From a virus, in IMG/VR virus record IMGVR_UViG_3300031718_000003, positions 1 to 64,000 of that record: a stretch of 64,000 nt of DNA. The stretch is one strand, 5' to 3'. This document shows, in pieces, positions 56,553 through 64,000 of the stretch (positions within the stretch are counted from its first letter, which is position 1; every line of letters starts with the position of its first letter). The translations under genes and the position numbers were made by a program. The notes beneath the pieces are model-generated. The model was given only the letters and a program-made list of their open reading frames with translations, was not told where the DNA came from and searched no databases.

Positions 56553-58289
56553 ATGGCCGTGGAAACGAAAACTTATATCGCTTATACTTACGGCTGCCCC
56601 CAGCCCAATCACCAGGTATTTAATTATGCCTTGGCCGAGATGCGCCGCCGCAACGATCTCTGGAACAAACTAGTCGAAATAGATCGCCGATTTCGCCTAG
56701 CTTCCTGGAATATCTATGCGGATGTCCCCGAACAGAAAATCGCCGATGAGTTGGCGGGCGTGATCAGGGCGTGGCGCGAAGAACTCAAGGGCCGCCGGCA
56801 AAAGGCGCGCCGCCGCGTGGATGCCACGGATCTCGTGGAAAAGATCAAAACTGCGAAGATGGAATTACGAGTCGCCTCTAAAACCGCTAGAATTGCCCGC
56901 CGTGCGGCCATCGAACGAAACCGGGCGGCGCTGAAGACCCTGGACGAATTACGCCGGTCCGAAGTCAATAAGGCGTGTCTTGCGAGCAATCTCTACTGGT
57001 GTAACTGGGATGAAGTGCTCGCAAAATACGAAGTAGCGCGAGTTCGCGCCATGAAGGCCGGGGTACTGCTACGTTTTCATGCATGGAGCGGCGTTGGAAA
57101 ACTCACTGTGCGGTTCCAAAAAGGGCTCGCTTCCGATCTGGTGTTTGGTGGGGATACGAGATTGCAAATCGATCCCGTCAACAGTGACGCCTGGAATTCC
57201 CCGGCGCGCAGTGTCCGCGGAAAAAGTATGTATACAAAAATTCGTATACGCATGGGATCACACAATCGCAAACCTGTATGGTTCGAAGCGCCCATGGCGA
57301 TGCACCGCCCGTTGCCGGAGAGAAGCGTGATCCGCACCGCCGCGATCGCCTCCGAGCAGATCGGAGGCGTTTTGCGCTGGCACGTCATCCTAACGCTTGA
57401 ACTGCCATCTGCGCGTCAGGCGAGGATCGGTCCGGCGGTAGGTGTAGATATCGGATGGCGCTTACTGCCTGGAAGGCTGCGGGTCGCATACTGGGTCGAT
57501 GAATATGGCGGCAAAGGCGAAATCGCGCTCTCCGACTCCATTGTCTCGCAATTCGCAAAAGTACGGGATCTTGATGCAATCTTGGGAAATCATTTCGAAC
57601 TCGCAAAGGTAAAACTTGGTGCGTGGCGCGCGGGGTATTTCGAACCGCTGCCGGAATGGCTCAATCTCACCCGTATGGATCAGTGGAGAGATCAGCGCCG
57701 GTTCTATGAGCTTTGGACACTCTGGAAGGATTCCCGATTTGCTGGCGACACTTATGGATTCGATACCGTATCCGAGTTTGCCGAGCGCTACGCTCATTTG
57801 CGGAACTGGCGCGAGAACTTACAGGATCAGGTCATCGCCCGCAGGAAGGACACGTACCGGAAAGCCGTATGCGATCTGCTCCGGAACCACGGGGACGTGT
57901 TTCTTGAGAAATTCGATCTTCGCAACATCGCTGAAACACCGGACCCGGAGACGAGTCCCACAGTAGTAGTAATGGATTCGGCTCGCCGCCGCGTGATTGC
58001 CGCGCCTGCGAGTTTGCGTGAGATGCTGGTCCATAAGGGCCAGTGGATGGAGGTTCCAGCACCGGGGACCACGCAGGAATGCGCCTGGTGCGGTTATGCC
58101 GCTGCCTGGGATGCGGCCCCAAGCATACTGCATCGTTGTGGAGGATGCGGAAAGCTCTGGGATCAGGATGAGAATGCAGCAGTCAACATCCTGCGGCGTG
58201 GTTTAGCGCAGATTGGGAGGGATTGGAAGCCGGAATTCGATCCGCGAAAAGCGGACGGGATGGAAGTGGCCGAAACCGTTGCGGGTTAA
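56553..58289 (+). CDS. cas12m: miniature type V effector, Cas12m-like
   Basis: 578 residues, ATG with GAGGGAG upstream. Resembles type V-M (V-U1) Cas12m: N-terminal TYGCPQPNHQVFNYALAEMR; LYWCNWDEVLAKYEVARVRA near 145-165; RuvC-I VGVDIGWRLLPG (D299); RuvC-II DVFLEKFDL (E452); zinc ribbon C510/C513 and C529/C532; RuvC-III DQDENAAVN (D539). All three acidic positions are present, whereas characterised Cas12m proteins as I recall have a degenerate site and bind DNA without cutting. The array begins 14 bases downstream. No cas1, cas2 or tracrRNA was seen. Confidence 0.87.
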   Translation: MAVETKTYIAYTYGCPQPNHQVFNYALAEMRRRNDLWNKLVEIDRRFRLASWNIYADVPEQKIADELAGVIRAWREELKGRRQKARRRVDATDLVEKIKTAKMELRVASKTARIARRAAIERNRAALKTLDELRRSEVNKACLASNLYWCNWDEVLAKYEVARVRAMKAGVLLRFHAWSGVGKLTVRFQKGLASDLVFGGDTRLQIDPVNSDAWNSPARSVRGKSMYTKIRIRMGSHNRKPVWFEAPMAMHRPLPERSVIRTAAIASEQIGGVLRWHVILTLELPSARQARIGPAVGVDIGWRLLPGRLRVAYWVDEYGGKGEIALSDSIVSQFAKVRDLDAILGNHFELAKVKLGAWRAGYFEPLPEWLNLTRMDQWRDQRRFYELWTLWKDSRFAGDTYGFDTVSEFAERYAHLRNWRENLQDQVIARRKDTYRKAVCDLLRNHGDVFLEKFDLRNIAETPDPETSPTVVVMDSARRRVIAAPASLREMLVHKGQWMEVPAPGTTQECAWCGYAAAWDAAPSILHRCGGCGKLWDQDENAAVNILRRGLAQIGRDWKPEFDPRKADGMEVAETVAG

Positions 58290-58303
58290 CGATTTGCGGA
58301 GCC

Positions 58304-58479
58304 GTTGCAATACCCAGCTCACGGGCGAAGGAAGTGAGACAATCAGTCCGGTTGGTCCCGATTCAGTCCCGATTCAGGGTTGCAATACCCAGCTCACGGG
58401 CGAAGGAAGTGAGACGATAGACACGGCAGCATCGAAAACGACACTAAATATGTTGCAATACCCAGCTCACGGGCGAAGG
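58304..58479 (+). CRISPR. CRISPR array, first part (repeats 1-3)
   Basis: Repeats at 58304-58340 and 58379-58415, and the first 28 bases of repeat 3 at 58452-58479, where the transposon begins. Repeat 37 bp: GTTGCAATACCCAGCTCACG then GGCGAAGG[A/G]AGTGAGAC, with a CTCAC/GTGAG hairpin near the 3' end. Spacers 38 and 36 bp. Confidence 0.97.
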
Positions 58480-58647
58480 GGTAGTGGGGTCTTTTGAATT
58501 TCCACCGTCTTGATTTTCAGTCATGCTGGAATTGTGATTCCTCCGGCGTTTCCTCACTTGCTGCCTCGCTTTCCCGGCGTCCCGTGGCGCTATCCGCGAC
58601 CGCTCCCGCAGGTATATCCTTGGAAGGCTCCAAGGAGAGCAAGAGCC

Positions 58648-59451
58648 ATGACGATAGCGGTCGGGGTCCTGGCAGGTGATGGGGTGGTGTTAGCAGCGGA
58701 CACGGAGTACACGTGGGGCTATCTCAAAACGAGCGGAGAAAAGATATGGACCGCTGAAGGCCACGGAGCCTTGGCCATTGCGGGCGCTGGCAATGGTGCG
58801 TACTTGTCCGCAATCGCTCAGCAGATGATTGATGCGTTTAAAGCTGCGCCGAAGACGATCTCCGTCGAGCGCCTTTACGAGAAATTCTCAGAAATCCTGA
58901 CAGACTTTCATAGCAAGCATGTCATAAGGTTCGCGCATCTCGGCAGTTCGGTCGCTATTTCGCTGCTAGTCGCGCTCCAACGAGGCAAGGAGGCGTATCT
59001 TTGGGCAAGTGAAAACGATTCCCTGGAGAGATGCGGACCCTATGCGTCCATTGGTTTGGGCTGCGAATACGCCAATGCCCTTTTGGGTGAGATGTTCGCG
59101 GGTACGGCGGTGTCTTGGAAGGCGAGCGTTCCGTTGGCTGAACGCATCGCGGCCTATGCGGTGTTTGAGACGAAAAACAACGTACGGGAGTGCGGAAAAA
59201 AAACCTCTCTCGTCGCCATCCAGAAGGGGCACATTGTGGAAACGAGCGCACAGAAGATGCTGCTCATTAATTCGCACCTCAATGCGTTTTCTGAGATCCG
59301 GATCTTGGGGACGAAATATGCTCTTGGGTTCCCATACCCCGACGCGACAAGTGCGTCAGAAAAACTCATGGCCTACTTGGGCGGATTGCGGCAAGACGTG
59401 CTCGCGATTGAAGGCCAAACCTTCGAAGGAAAAGGGCGGAGTCTTGAATAA
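58648..59451 (+). CDS. proteasome-like Ntn hydrolase, transposon cargo
   Basis: 267 residues from ATG at 58648, AAGGAG 12 bases upstream. MTIAVGVLAGDGVVLAADTE matches the start of beta-type proteasome/HslV subunits; Thr2 would be the nucleophile after Met removal, with Asp18 and later Lys expected to help. GALAIAGAGNGAYLSAIAQQ is the following strand-helix. Longer than HslV (about 175) and without a regulatory ATPase nearby. Substrate unknown. Confidence 0.75.
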   Translation: MTIAVGVLAGDGVVLAADTEYTWGYLKTSGEKIWTAEGHGALAIAGAGNGAYLSAIAQQMIDAFKAAPKTISVERLYEKFSEILTDFHSKHVIRFAHLGSSVAISLLVALQRGKEAYLWASENDSLERCGPYASIGLGCEYANALLGEMFAGTAVSWKASVPLAERIAAYAVFETKNNVRECGKKTSLVAIQKGHIVETSAQKMLLINSHLNAFSEIRILGTKYALGFPYPDATSASEKLMAYLGGLRQDVLAIEGQTFEGKGRSLE

Positions 59452-59456
59452 CCTCT

Positions 59457-60305
59457 CTAGGCGACACGGCTCAGTTCTCTCGTCTCGGACAACGCGACGA
59501 TCTCTTCGAACGACCACACATGATCCGCGATCCCGGCTGCCATTGCTGGCGTAACTCGTAGCGTCTGATGGATGCGCGCGAAGTTGTAATACATGTAGTG
59601 GAGGGCCACGGCTGCCTCGTGGTTCTCGATCTTCTTTGAAAAGCCGTTCGTCAACCGAGTGAAGCGGCGCATGGACATCCGCATTGTGAGATTCTGGCGT
59701 TCCACATAGCTCGTGCTGATATGCCTTGGTTCGGGATCGCCGAGTCGGATGATCTTCTCGGCGCCGGTGCAAACCGCAGGGCTGTACCGCTTTTGCGGCT
59801 CGGGTTCGTTGCCGAAGTATTTCACGAGCTGCGCGTAATCCACTTCGTCGGCGAAAGCATCAATCACGGCGTTGAGGTAAACTTTGTGGCCGTCCGTGGT
59901 AAGTTGGACACGATGGGCGAGTTTGCGTTCCAGAGCGGCGATGAATTCCGTGGCGCTGCCAGCTCCCCTATCGCCCACGAGCCAGCATGGAACAAGCTTG
60001 GTATCCGCGTCGATTGCGACCCAGACCCAAGCGTCGCCTACGACGCGCTCTTCGGCCATCTTCGTGGTGACGTTCTTCTGCTTGCAGCCGATATAGCTCC
60101 AGATCTCGTCACATTGAATACGTCGGCATTTCAGGTTGCGGAAGACGCGGTCCTGATAGCGGTAGCAGGCGATCCCGACCTCAACGAGGAGACGCGTCAC
60201 CGGGCGCTTCTCGTGGCCCGTCATGCGGCAGATGGAACGGATGGAATTTCCTTCGACGAGTGCGGCAATGATTCGGGCGCGTTCTCCGATGCTCAGCCTG
60301 TTCAT
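59457..60305 (-). CDS. IS1-family transposase
   Basis: 282 residues, single frame. HTH ARIIAALVEGNSIRSICRMT; catalytic DEIWSYIGCKQKNV (first Asp), LTTDGHKVYLNAV (second Asp), STSYVERQNLTMRMSMRRFT (Glu) with the basic RRFTRLTNGFSKK signature of IS1. No programmed frameshift is needed, unlike classic IS1. Intact. Confidence 0.92.
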   Translation of the reverse strand: MNRLSIGERARIIAALVEGNSIRSICRMTGHEKRPVTRLLVEVGIACYRYQDRVFRNLKCRRIQCDEIWSYIGCKQKNVTTKMAEERVVGDAWVWVAIDADTKLVPCWLVGDRGAGSATEFIAALERKLAHRVQLTTDGHKVYLNAVIDAFADEVDYAQLVKYFGNEPEPQKRYSPAVCTGAEKIIRLGDPEPRHISTSYVERQNLTMRMSMRRFTRLTNGFSKKIENHEAAVALHYMYYNFARIHQTLRVTPAMAAGIADHVWSFEEIVALSETRELSRVA

Positions 60306-60346
60306 AGGTCTATTATGCGCTAGCGCTCGCGCATAGTCAAGGGGAA

Positions 60347-60820
60347 ATGACGATGGCTAACTGGATAGATGAGTTATGCGAGGAGATTCTCCGGGATGGC
60401 CGCCACAAAAGCGTGGCGGAGGAATTGCGATTACACCGCGCCGGGGTACTGGAGCAGGAGGGCCGGTTTTTCTTTGAAGAGCTGAGGCGAGAGGTTAAAG
60501 ACGGGCTGCCGACCATAGGCACGCGCCTGGGCCTATCCCCAGCGGACCTCCGATTCGAGGGAAAGGACGATTTCTTCCAGATAACAAACCATTCTCACTA
60601 CCCAGTGGTCACCGTCAAGGCCGAATACATGCTGAAGCGGGTTTTGCTCAATATCAAGAGGAAGCAGGCTGATGTCCGCACTCCAGCGGAAGAGACGCGG
60701 GATTCTATCGATTTTTGTGTCAAGGCTGACGATGAGCTTTACTTCTGCCACAAAGGAACGACACTCCCGGGAATTGATGAGGCGGTAAAATTGGTATTCA
60801 GGCCGCTATTTTCCACCTGA
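60347..60820 (+). CDS. hypothetical cargo protein
   Basis: 157 residues, starting MTMANWIDELCEEILRDGRH. SVAEELRLHRAGVLEQEGRF and VTVKAEYMLKRVLLNIKRKQ. Not recognised. Confidence 0.65.
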   Translation: MTMANWIDELCEEILRDGRHKSVAEELRLHRAGVLEQEGRFFFEELRREVKDGLPTIGTRLGLSPADLRFEGKDDFFQITNHSHYPVVTVKAEYMLKRVLLNIKRKQADVRTPAEETRDSIDFCVKADDELYFCHKGTTLPGIDEAVKLVFRPLFST

Positions 60821-60839
60821 TCCTTCAGTGCCCGTTAGC

Positions 60840-61229
60840 CTATTCGCCGGGCTGTTTGGCTGCTTGTAGCGCTTTGCGCCGGGCCGCCGCCGATACACTA
60901 TCGATCTCAGACTGAGGCGCGCCATTAGCTTTCAACGCAACGATCCGCAAGGCCTCCGGCACAGGAATCGCAAGATTCTCGGGTTCCTGATAGAACCGGT
61001 CTACGGCTTTTACTAGCTCAACCATGCTGAGCGGTTCTGGAATGTACGGGCGTGACGGAGAACGAGCTGCCCGTAACCCATCCAGAAAACCGACTAGGTA
61101 ATTCCCCTTGTCCATGAAAACCTGCCAGTGCCGCCCGTTGCACATGCCATTCGTAAAGGGCGGAATGGCTGGCTTTTCCTGAGCTACAGAGAGCAGAGTT
61201 AACGCAAGCAGAATCAAGGCAGGTTTCAT
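60840..61229 (-). CDS. exported cargo protein, Rap1a/Tai-like size
   Basis: 129 residues. Signal peptide MKPALILLALTLLSVAQ; then FTNGMCNGRHWQVFMDKGNY...VGFLDGLRAA and a helical end. The NGxxWxxxxxxxKxxYLxGxxDG layout is common in small secreted bacterial proteins. Role unknown. Overlaps the 61226 gene. Confidence 0.65.
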   Translation of the reverse strand: MKPALILLALTLLSVAQEKPAIPPFTNGMCNGRHWQVFMDKGNYLVGFLDGLRAARSPSRPYIPEPLSMVELVKAVDRFYQEPENLAIPVPEALRIVALKANGAPQSEIDSVSAAARRKALQAAKQPGE

Positions 61230-61486
61230 CGGGGATCTTTACCCGTTTTTCCCCACCGCGCCTGCGCAGCTCGCTTGGCCGAAGCCTTGCGCTGCGCTGG
61301 GCTGAGCCTTGCGTTCAAGGTGGCCGCGCCCTTTAGCCCGCCACGCCGCCCCATTTCGCGCATGATCTGAGAGACGGTGGAGCGGTCATCGAGATCTACG
61401 GGCAGTTCGGAGCCGGTGCTCTTAGCTACGATGGATGCAGCAAACTGATTGATGTCCTGCGATTTTGTCCGCGTGCGCTTGGGCAT
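61226..61486 (-). CDS. cargo protein with GG...ARW motif
   Basis: 86 residues. MGRRGGLKGAATLNARLSPA then QRKASAKRAAQARW, the same small-motif family as 50784-50936. Unknown role. Confidence 0.6.
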   Translation of the reverse strand: MPKRTRTKSQDINQFAASIVAKSTGSELPVDLDDRSTVSQIMREMGRRGGLKGAATLNARLSPAQRKASAKRAAQARWGKTGKDPR

Positions 61487-61554
61487 GACAGCTTCAAGTA
61501 TGGCAGGTTACGGGCCAACGTCAAGCCTGTGGAAATTCAAAAGACCCCACTACC

Positions 61555-62721
61555 GGCGAAGGAAGTGAGACTAGGAAGCTGTATCCGGCTCCCCGCGTTC
61601 ACATTCGTTGCAATACCCAGCTCACGGGCGAAGGAAGTGAGACCGATCAGTGCAAGGCGTACTCGCCGAATCACAAGGGGTTGCAATACCCAGCTCACGG
61701 GCGAAGGGAGTGAGACACGAAATCGGCAAGCGGCTCGGAGTGAGCGCGCGGCAGTTGCAATACCCAGCTCACGGGCAAAGGGAGTGAGACCTAAACGGCG
61801 TTCCAGTTCCGGCGGAATGCACTCCGTTGCAATACCCAGCTCACGGGCAAAGGGAGTGAGACGTGTCAAGGCGTGGCTGAAAGCAGTCAAGCTGCTCGCC
61901 AGTTGCAATACCCAGCTCACGGGCGAAGGAAGTGAGACAGCATCACGACCGTAAGGCCGGTTGCAATATCCAGCTCACGGAAGAAGGAAGTGAGACGCTC
62001 AATCTCATGTCGCTGTGACGCCCGGATAACTGTTGCAATACCCAGCTCACGGGCGAAGGGAGTGAGACAAGATTTAGAAACAGGTTTAACTGGAAGCAGG
62101 AAGGGTTGCAATACCCAGCTCACGGGCGAAGGAAGTGAGACAATATGGTGCTGCTTCGCTTTTCAGAAGTTGCAATATCCAGCTCACGGGAGAAGGGAGT
62201 GAGACGAGACGAAAGAATCGCAGCAACAGCGGGGGTGGGGGTATTGCAATACCCAGCTCACGGGCGAAGGAAGTGAGACTATTATGCCCCTCGGCATGTG
62301 TGAAAAGACCAACCGTAGTTGCAATACCCAGCTCACGGGCGAAGGGAGTGAGACCGTTAAAAGCATAGGCTAGGGGAAGACGGATTTTCGTTGCAATACC
62401 CAGCTCACGGGCGAAGGGAGTGAGACCGGAGCATATCCCGCTGAAGGTTCTTTGGAACGGAGTGTTGCAATACCCAGCTCACGGGAGAAGGGAGTGAGAC
62501 TCGGCAGATTTCCAGCGGGACCAAAGCCCGCAGAGCGGTTGCAATACCCAGCTCACGGGCGAAGGGAGTGAGACACATCTTGAGGGTTTCACGACAGAAG
62601 AGATGCCAACAGGTTGCAATACCCAGCTCACGGGCGAAGGAAGTGAGACAAACAAGTGCCCAGGTCAACAAAAATGTTTGGGGAGTTGCAATACCCAGCT
62701 CACGGGAGAAGGAAGTGAGAC
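61555..62721 (+). CRISPR. CRISPR array, second part (repeats 3-19)
   Basis: After the duplicated 8 bases, the end of repeat 3 (61563-61571), then repeats starting at 61607, 61680, 61754, 61826, 61902, 61960, 62032, 62105, 62169, 62243, 62318, 62390, 62464, 62538, 62613 and 62685. Total with the first part: 19 repeats, 18 spacers. Spacers are 35-39 bp except two short ones, 21 bp (61939-61959) and 27 bp (62142-62168). The repeats at 61960 and 62169 carry the AATATCC variant; 62243 begins with A. Confidence 0.97.
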
Positions 62722-62885
62722 GTGGTCAACCGTTCCGAACGCAAACGGCGGACCGCTGAAGGCAGAGCCGGGCTGACCCAGGAAGAATTATGTGTGCGTT
62801 GCCAATTGGGGTCAAATGGGTCTTCATCCGGCCAGCGATCATACAAGAAAATGTCATCCTGTAAATTCACGGCATAGCTTGGCAT
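62700..62885 (-). CDS. small protein ending in the last CRISPR repeat
   Basis: 61 residues. MPSYAVNLQDDIFLYDRWPD...PFDPNWQRT is the unique part; the rest is a reversed hairpin element, and the stop lies inside repeat 19. Probably truncated or extended by chance. Confidence 0.45.
   Translation of the reverse strand: MPSYAVNLQDDIFLYDRWPDEDPFDPNWQRTHNSSWVSPALPSAVRRLRSERLTTSHFLLP
62737..62785 (+). repeat. start-associated element at the array end
   Basis: Diverged last block (GACCCAGGAAG), starting 15 bases beyond the final CRISPR repeat. Confidence 0.8.
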
Positions 62886-62888
62886 AGT

Positions 62889-63245
62889 TCACCGCTGCTC
62901 CTTTCGGAAATCGGTCAGACGTTTCTTCCGCCCAGCCAAAAAGCCATCGTCACCATCAGCCTTTCGAAATCCAGCCGGGACTCCCCACAAACGGAAATGC
63001 TCCTCGAGCGCCGCCCAGAATGAGCTAACCGGAGATCGCGGTTCCGGGCCGGTCCAAACCTTGCTCTGATCAAATCGCAGCCGGTTGTGAAAGCGGTAAT
63101 CTTCGGACCTCTGGAGTTTCCGTAGTGGTTCATTTTTAAGCTTGTCGCGCAACTCCTCTTGCATCTGAGCCAGTGGAATTTTCGGTGTGGATTTACTGCC
63201 CCGCGGGCGTCCTCGAACGGGTTTGGCCGTAAGTTGCGGTAGCAT
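62889..63245 (-). CDS. hypothetical basic protein
   Basis: 118 residues. VRGRPRGSKSTP is an AT-hook-like start; the rest (FHNRLRFDQSKVWTGPEPRS...WAALEEHFRLWG) is unrecognised. Next to the tailspike gene. Confidence 0.6.
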   Translation of the reverse strand: MLPQLTAKPVRGRPRGSKSTPKIPLAQMQEELRDKLKNEPLRKLQRSEDYRFHNRLRFDQSKVWTGPEPRSPVSSFWAALEEHFRLWGVPAGFRKADGDDGFLAGRKKRLTDFRKEQR

Positions 63246-63251
63246 AGCAGC

Positions 63252-64000
63252 TCAGAACGTCACTACCGAACCAACATTCACAACGTTCCCCAAAGTTACC
63301 GTTACCCCCGGACCCGCAGCCGATGACGAGACCACCAACTGGATTGGGGACACTTGCTGGAATCCACAAGCGTTGGTAGCCGTGATCGTTAAGTTGTAGA
63401 CGTTAGGCAGTGTTGGCGTCCAGGTGAATACACCGCTACTGCTGATGCTGGCGCCGCCTGGAAGTATCCCCGTCCAAGTAATCGGGCTGTCGCCCGTAGC
63501 GCCAAATGTAATACTGTATGGACTGGCAACGAACCCTGAAGGTAATGGGCTAGTCGTAGTAATGACCGGCAACGTGCACGTCGTCAGCGACTCGGTAGAT
63601 GACGGGTTGCCATTCGTCGAAGTTACCGACACGGTGAATGTCGATGTGCTCGGAGACGTGCCGCTAGGCATTCCGCTCACCACATTCCCCGACAAGGAAG
63701 CCCACCCCGGTAGTGAGCCACTCGTGATACTCGTGGATGGGGACGGGCAACTAGCGCTGGGCACGGTCACGCTGTAAGACGAACCAATATGGGCGCTCGG
63801 AAAGCCGTTGATCTGACAGGTACTTGCCTCGTAAGCTCCTACGGACGGTGGACTTGGCCGTACGATTCCCGCAAAATCAGCGATGGATTCCAGAACAGCC
63901 GTGCCACCCGCAAGTGCTGGACTGCTCGACTGTAATGTGAGGTCCCCCGTAGCCGGGCTGGTGTATTGTGGGTCCGTGATCGTGCCGAACGTTGCAGCTT
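63252..64000 (-). CDS. tailspike-like beta-helix protein with Ig-like domain, partial
   Basis: The frame is open to the right edge, so the N-terminal part is missing. The visible start (SSSPALAGGTAVLESIADFA...RPSPPSVGAYEAST) is the usual end of a right-handed parallel beta-helix. It is followed by one or two Ig-like domains (ITTTSPLPSGFVASPYSITF, FTWTPTLPNVYNLTITATNA) to the C-terminus. P22-like phages use beta-helix tailspikes to bind and cut surface sugars; the Ig-like end could aid surface binding. Confidence 0.72.
   Translation of the reverse strand, partial: AATFGTITDPQYTSPATGDLTLQSSSPALAGGTAVLESIADFAGIVRPSPPSVGAYEASTCQINGFPSAHIGSSYSVTVPSASCPSPSTSITSGSLPGWASLSGNVVSGMPSGTSPSTSTFTVSVTSTNGNPSSTESLTTCTLPVITTTSPLPSGFVASPYSITFGATGDSPITWTGILPGGASISSSGVFTWTPTLPNVYNLTITATNACGFQQVSPIQLVVSSSAAGPGVTVTLGNVVNVGSVVTF

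Larger units (their letters stand above)
58480..61554. mobile_element. IS1-family transposon with cargo inside a CRISPR repeat
   Basis: 3,075 bp. Perfect 26-bp terminal inverted repeats beginning GGTAGTGGGGTCTTTTGAAT, extending imperfectly to about 34 bp. Target duplication GGCGAAGG at 58472-58479 and 61555-61562, which is part of the CRISPR repeat. Encodes an IS1-type transposase and four other genes. Removing it and one copy of the duplication restores a perfect repeat 3. Confidence 0.96.

Noticed and set aside
61529-62671. Several frames crossing the CRISPR array (products repeating SSRAKEVR or LGIATA)
   Set aside because: The repeats create them by chance; 37-bp periodicity produces open frames in both directions.
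58341-62684. Self matches for the other 17 spacers
   Set aside because: I looked for each by eye in the window and found no convincing match; a proper search might find weaker ones.
3280-62785. Integron attC sites as an explanation of the repeated elements
   Set aside because: Conserved ends and a variable hairpin are reminiscent, but the RYYYAAC/GTTRRRY core sites are absent, orientation alternates, and no integron integrase is present.
3280-62785. Simple rho-independent terminators as an explanation of the repeated elements
   Set aside because: No U-tract follows the hairpin, both ends are conserved, and copies are found inside genes and just before starts.

Overview
The window is most of a temperate, P22-like podovirus (or a prophage of one) at roughly 58% GC. 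The P22-type order terminase small, terminase large, portal, scaffold, coat, gp4-like tail adaptor can be read leftward from 23.8 kb to position 42. A tailspike-like beta-helix gene runs off the right edge. A minimal tyrosine recombinase, a tRNA-Asn and several repressor-type palindromes fit a temperate life cycle. A PEP-CTERM-like protein and the two insertion-sequence types hint at a soil bacterium such as an acidobacterium, but the host is inference.

Layout. 0-24 kb: leftward virion genes, mixed with many small unknown genes and four isolated rightward 'moron' genes. The coat gene is split by two group I introns. A GroES-like co-chaperonin, a KTSC protein, a LuxR-type regulator and a likely lysis pair (papain-like amidase fold plus holin-like protein) lie in the same run. 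24-31 kb: small membrane proteins, a lipoprotein, a NusG paralogue, a membrane-anchored matrixin-like protease, the recombinase and a sigma factor. 31.9-34.7 kb: an IS1595-family element with cargo genes, bounded by an 8-bp target duplication. 35-50.7 kb: the leftward early operon, with a Rad52-type annealing protein, Gp157-like protein, HNH/DUF968-like protein, ASCH protein and a replication-initiator-like gene that contains iteron-like repeats. A stand-alone TnpB sits within it. 50.8-54.6 kb: a rightward operon from a divergent promoter, with an HNH endonuclease. 54.7-62.7 kb: a HerA/FtsK-like ATPase, a miniature type V effector resembling Cas12m, and its CRISPR array. 62.8-64 kb: unknown genes and the tailspike.

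Two systems stand out. (1) The phage carries a 578-residue Cas12m-like effector and a 19-repeat array. The third repeat is split by a 3,075-bp IS1-family transposon with a GGCGAAGG target duplication; its cargo includes a proteasome-like Ntn hydrolase. One spacer matches this phage's own small terminase gene at 36 of 37 bases, the mismatch being a silent codon change, so the array probably targets relatives. Two solitary copies of the repeat flank the terminase small gene. (2) More than 40 copies of a ~48-bp element are scattered between genes. Each has conserved ends (CAGGCGCAAACGGCGG and CCCCGAAG) around a variable centre that, in many copies, forms a hairpin. Most end shortly before a start codon and many are translated in frame as a QAQTAD...DPEE tail. 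The phage also encodes a NusG paralogue and a sigma factor, which are candidate partners.

Limits: calls come from reading sequence and remembered family features; no database search, fold prediction or read mapping was possible.
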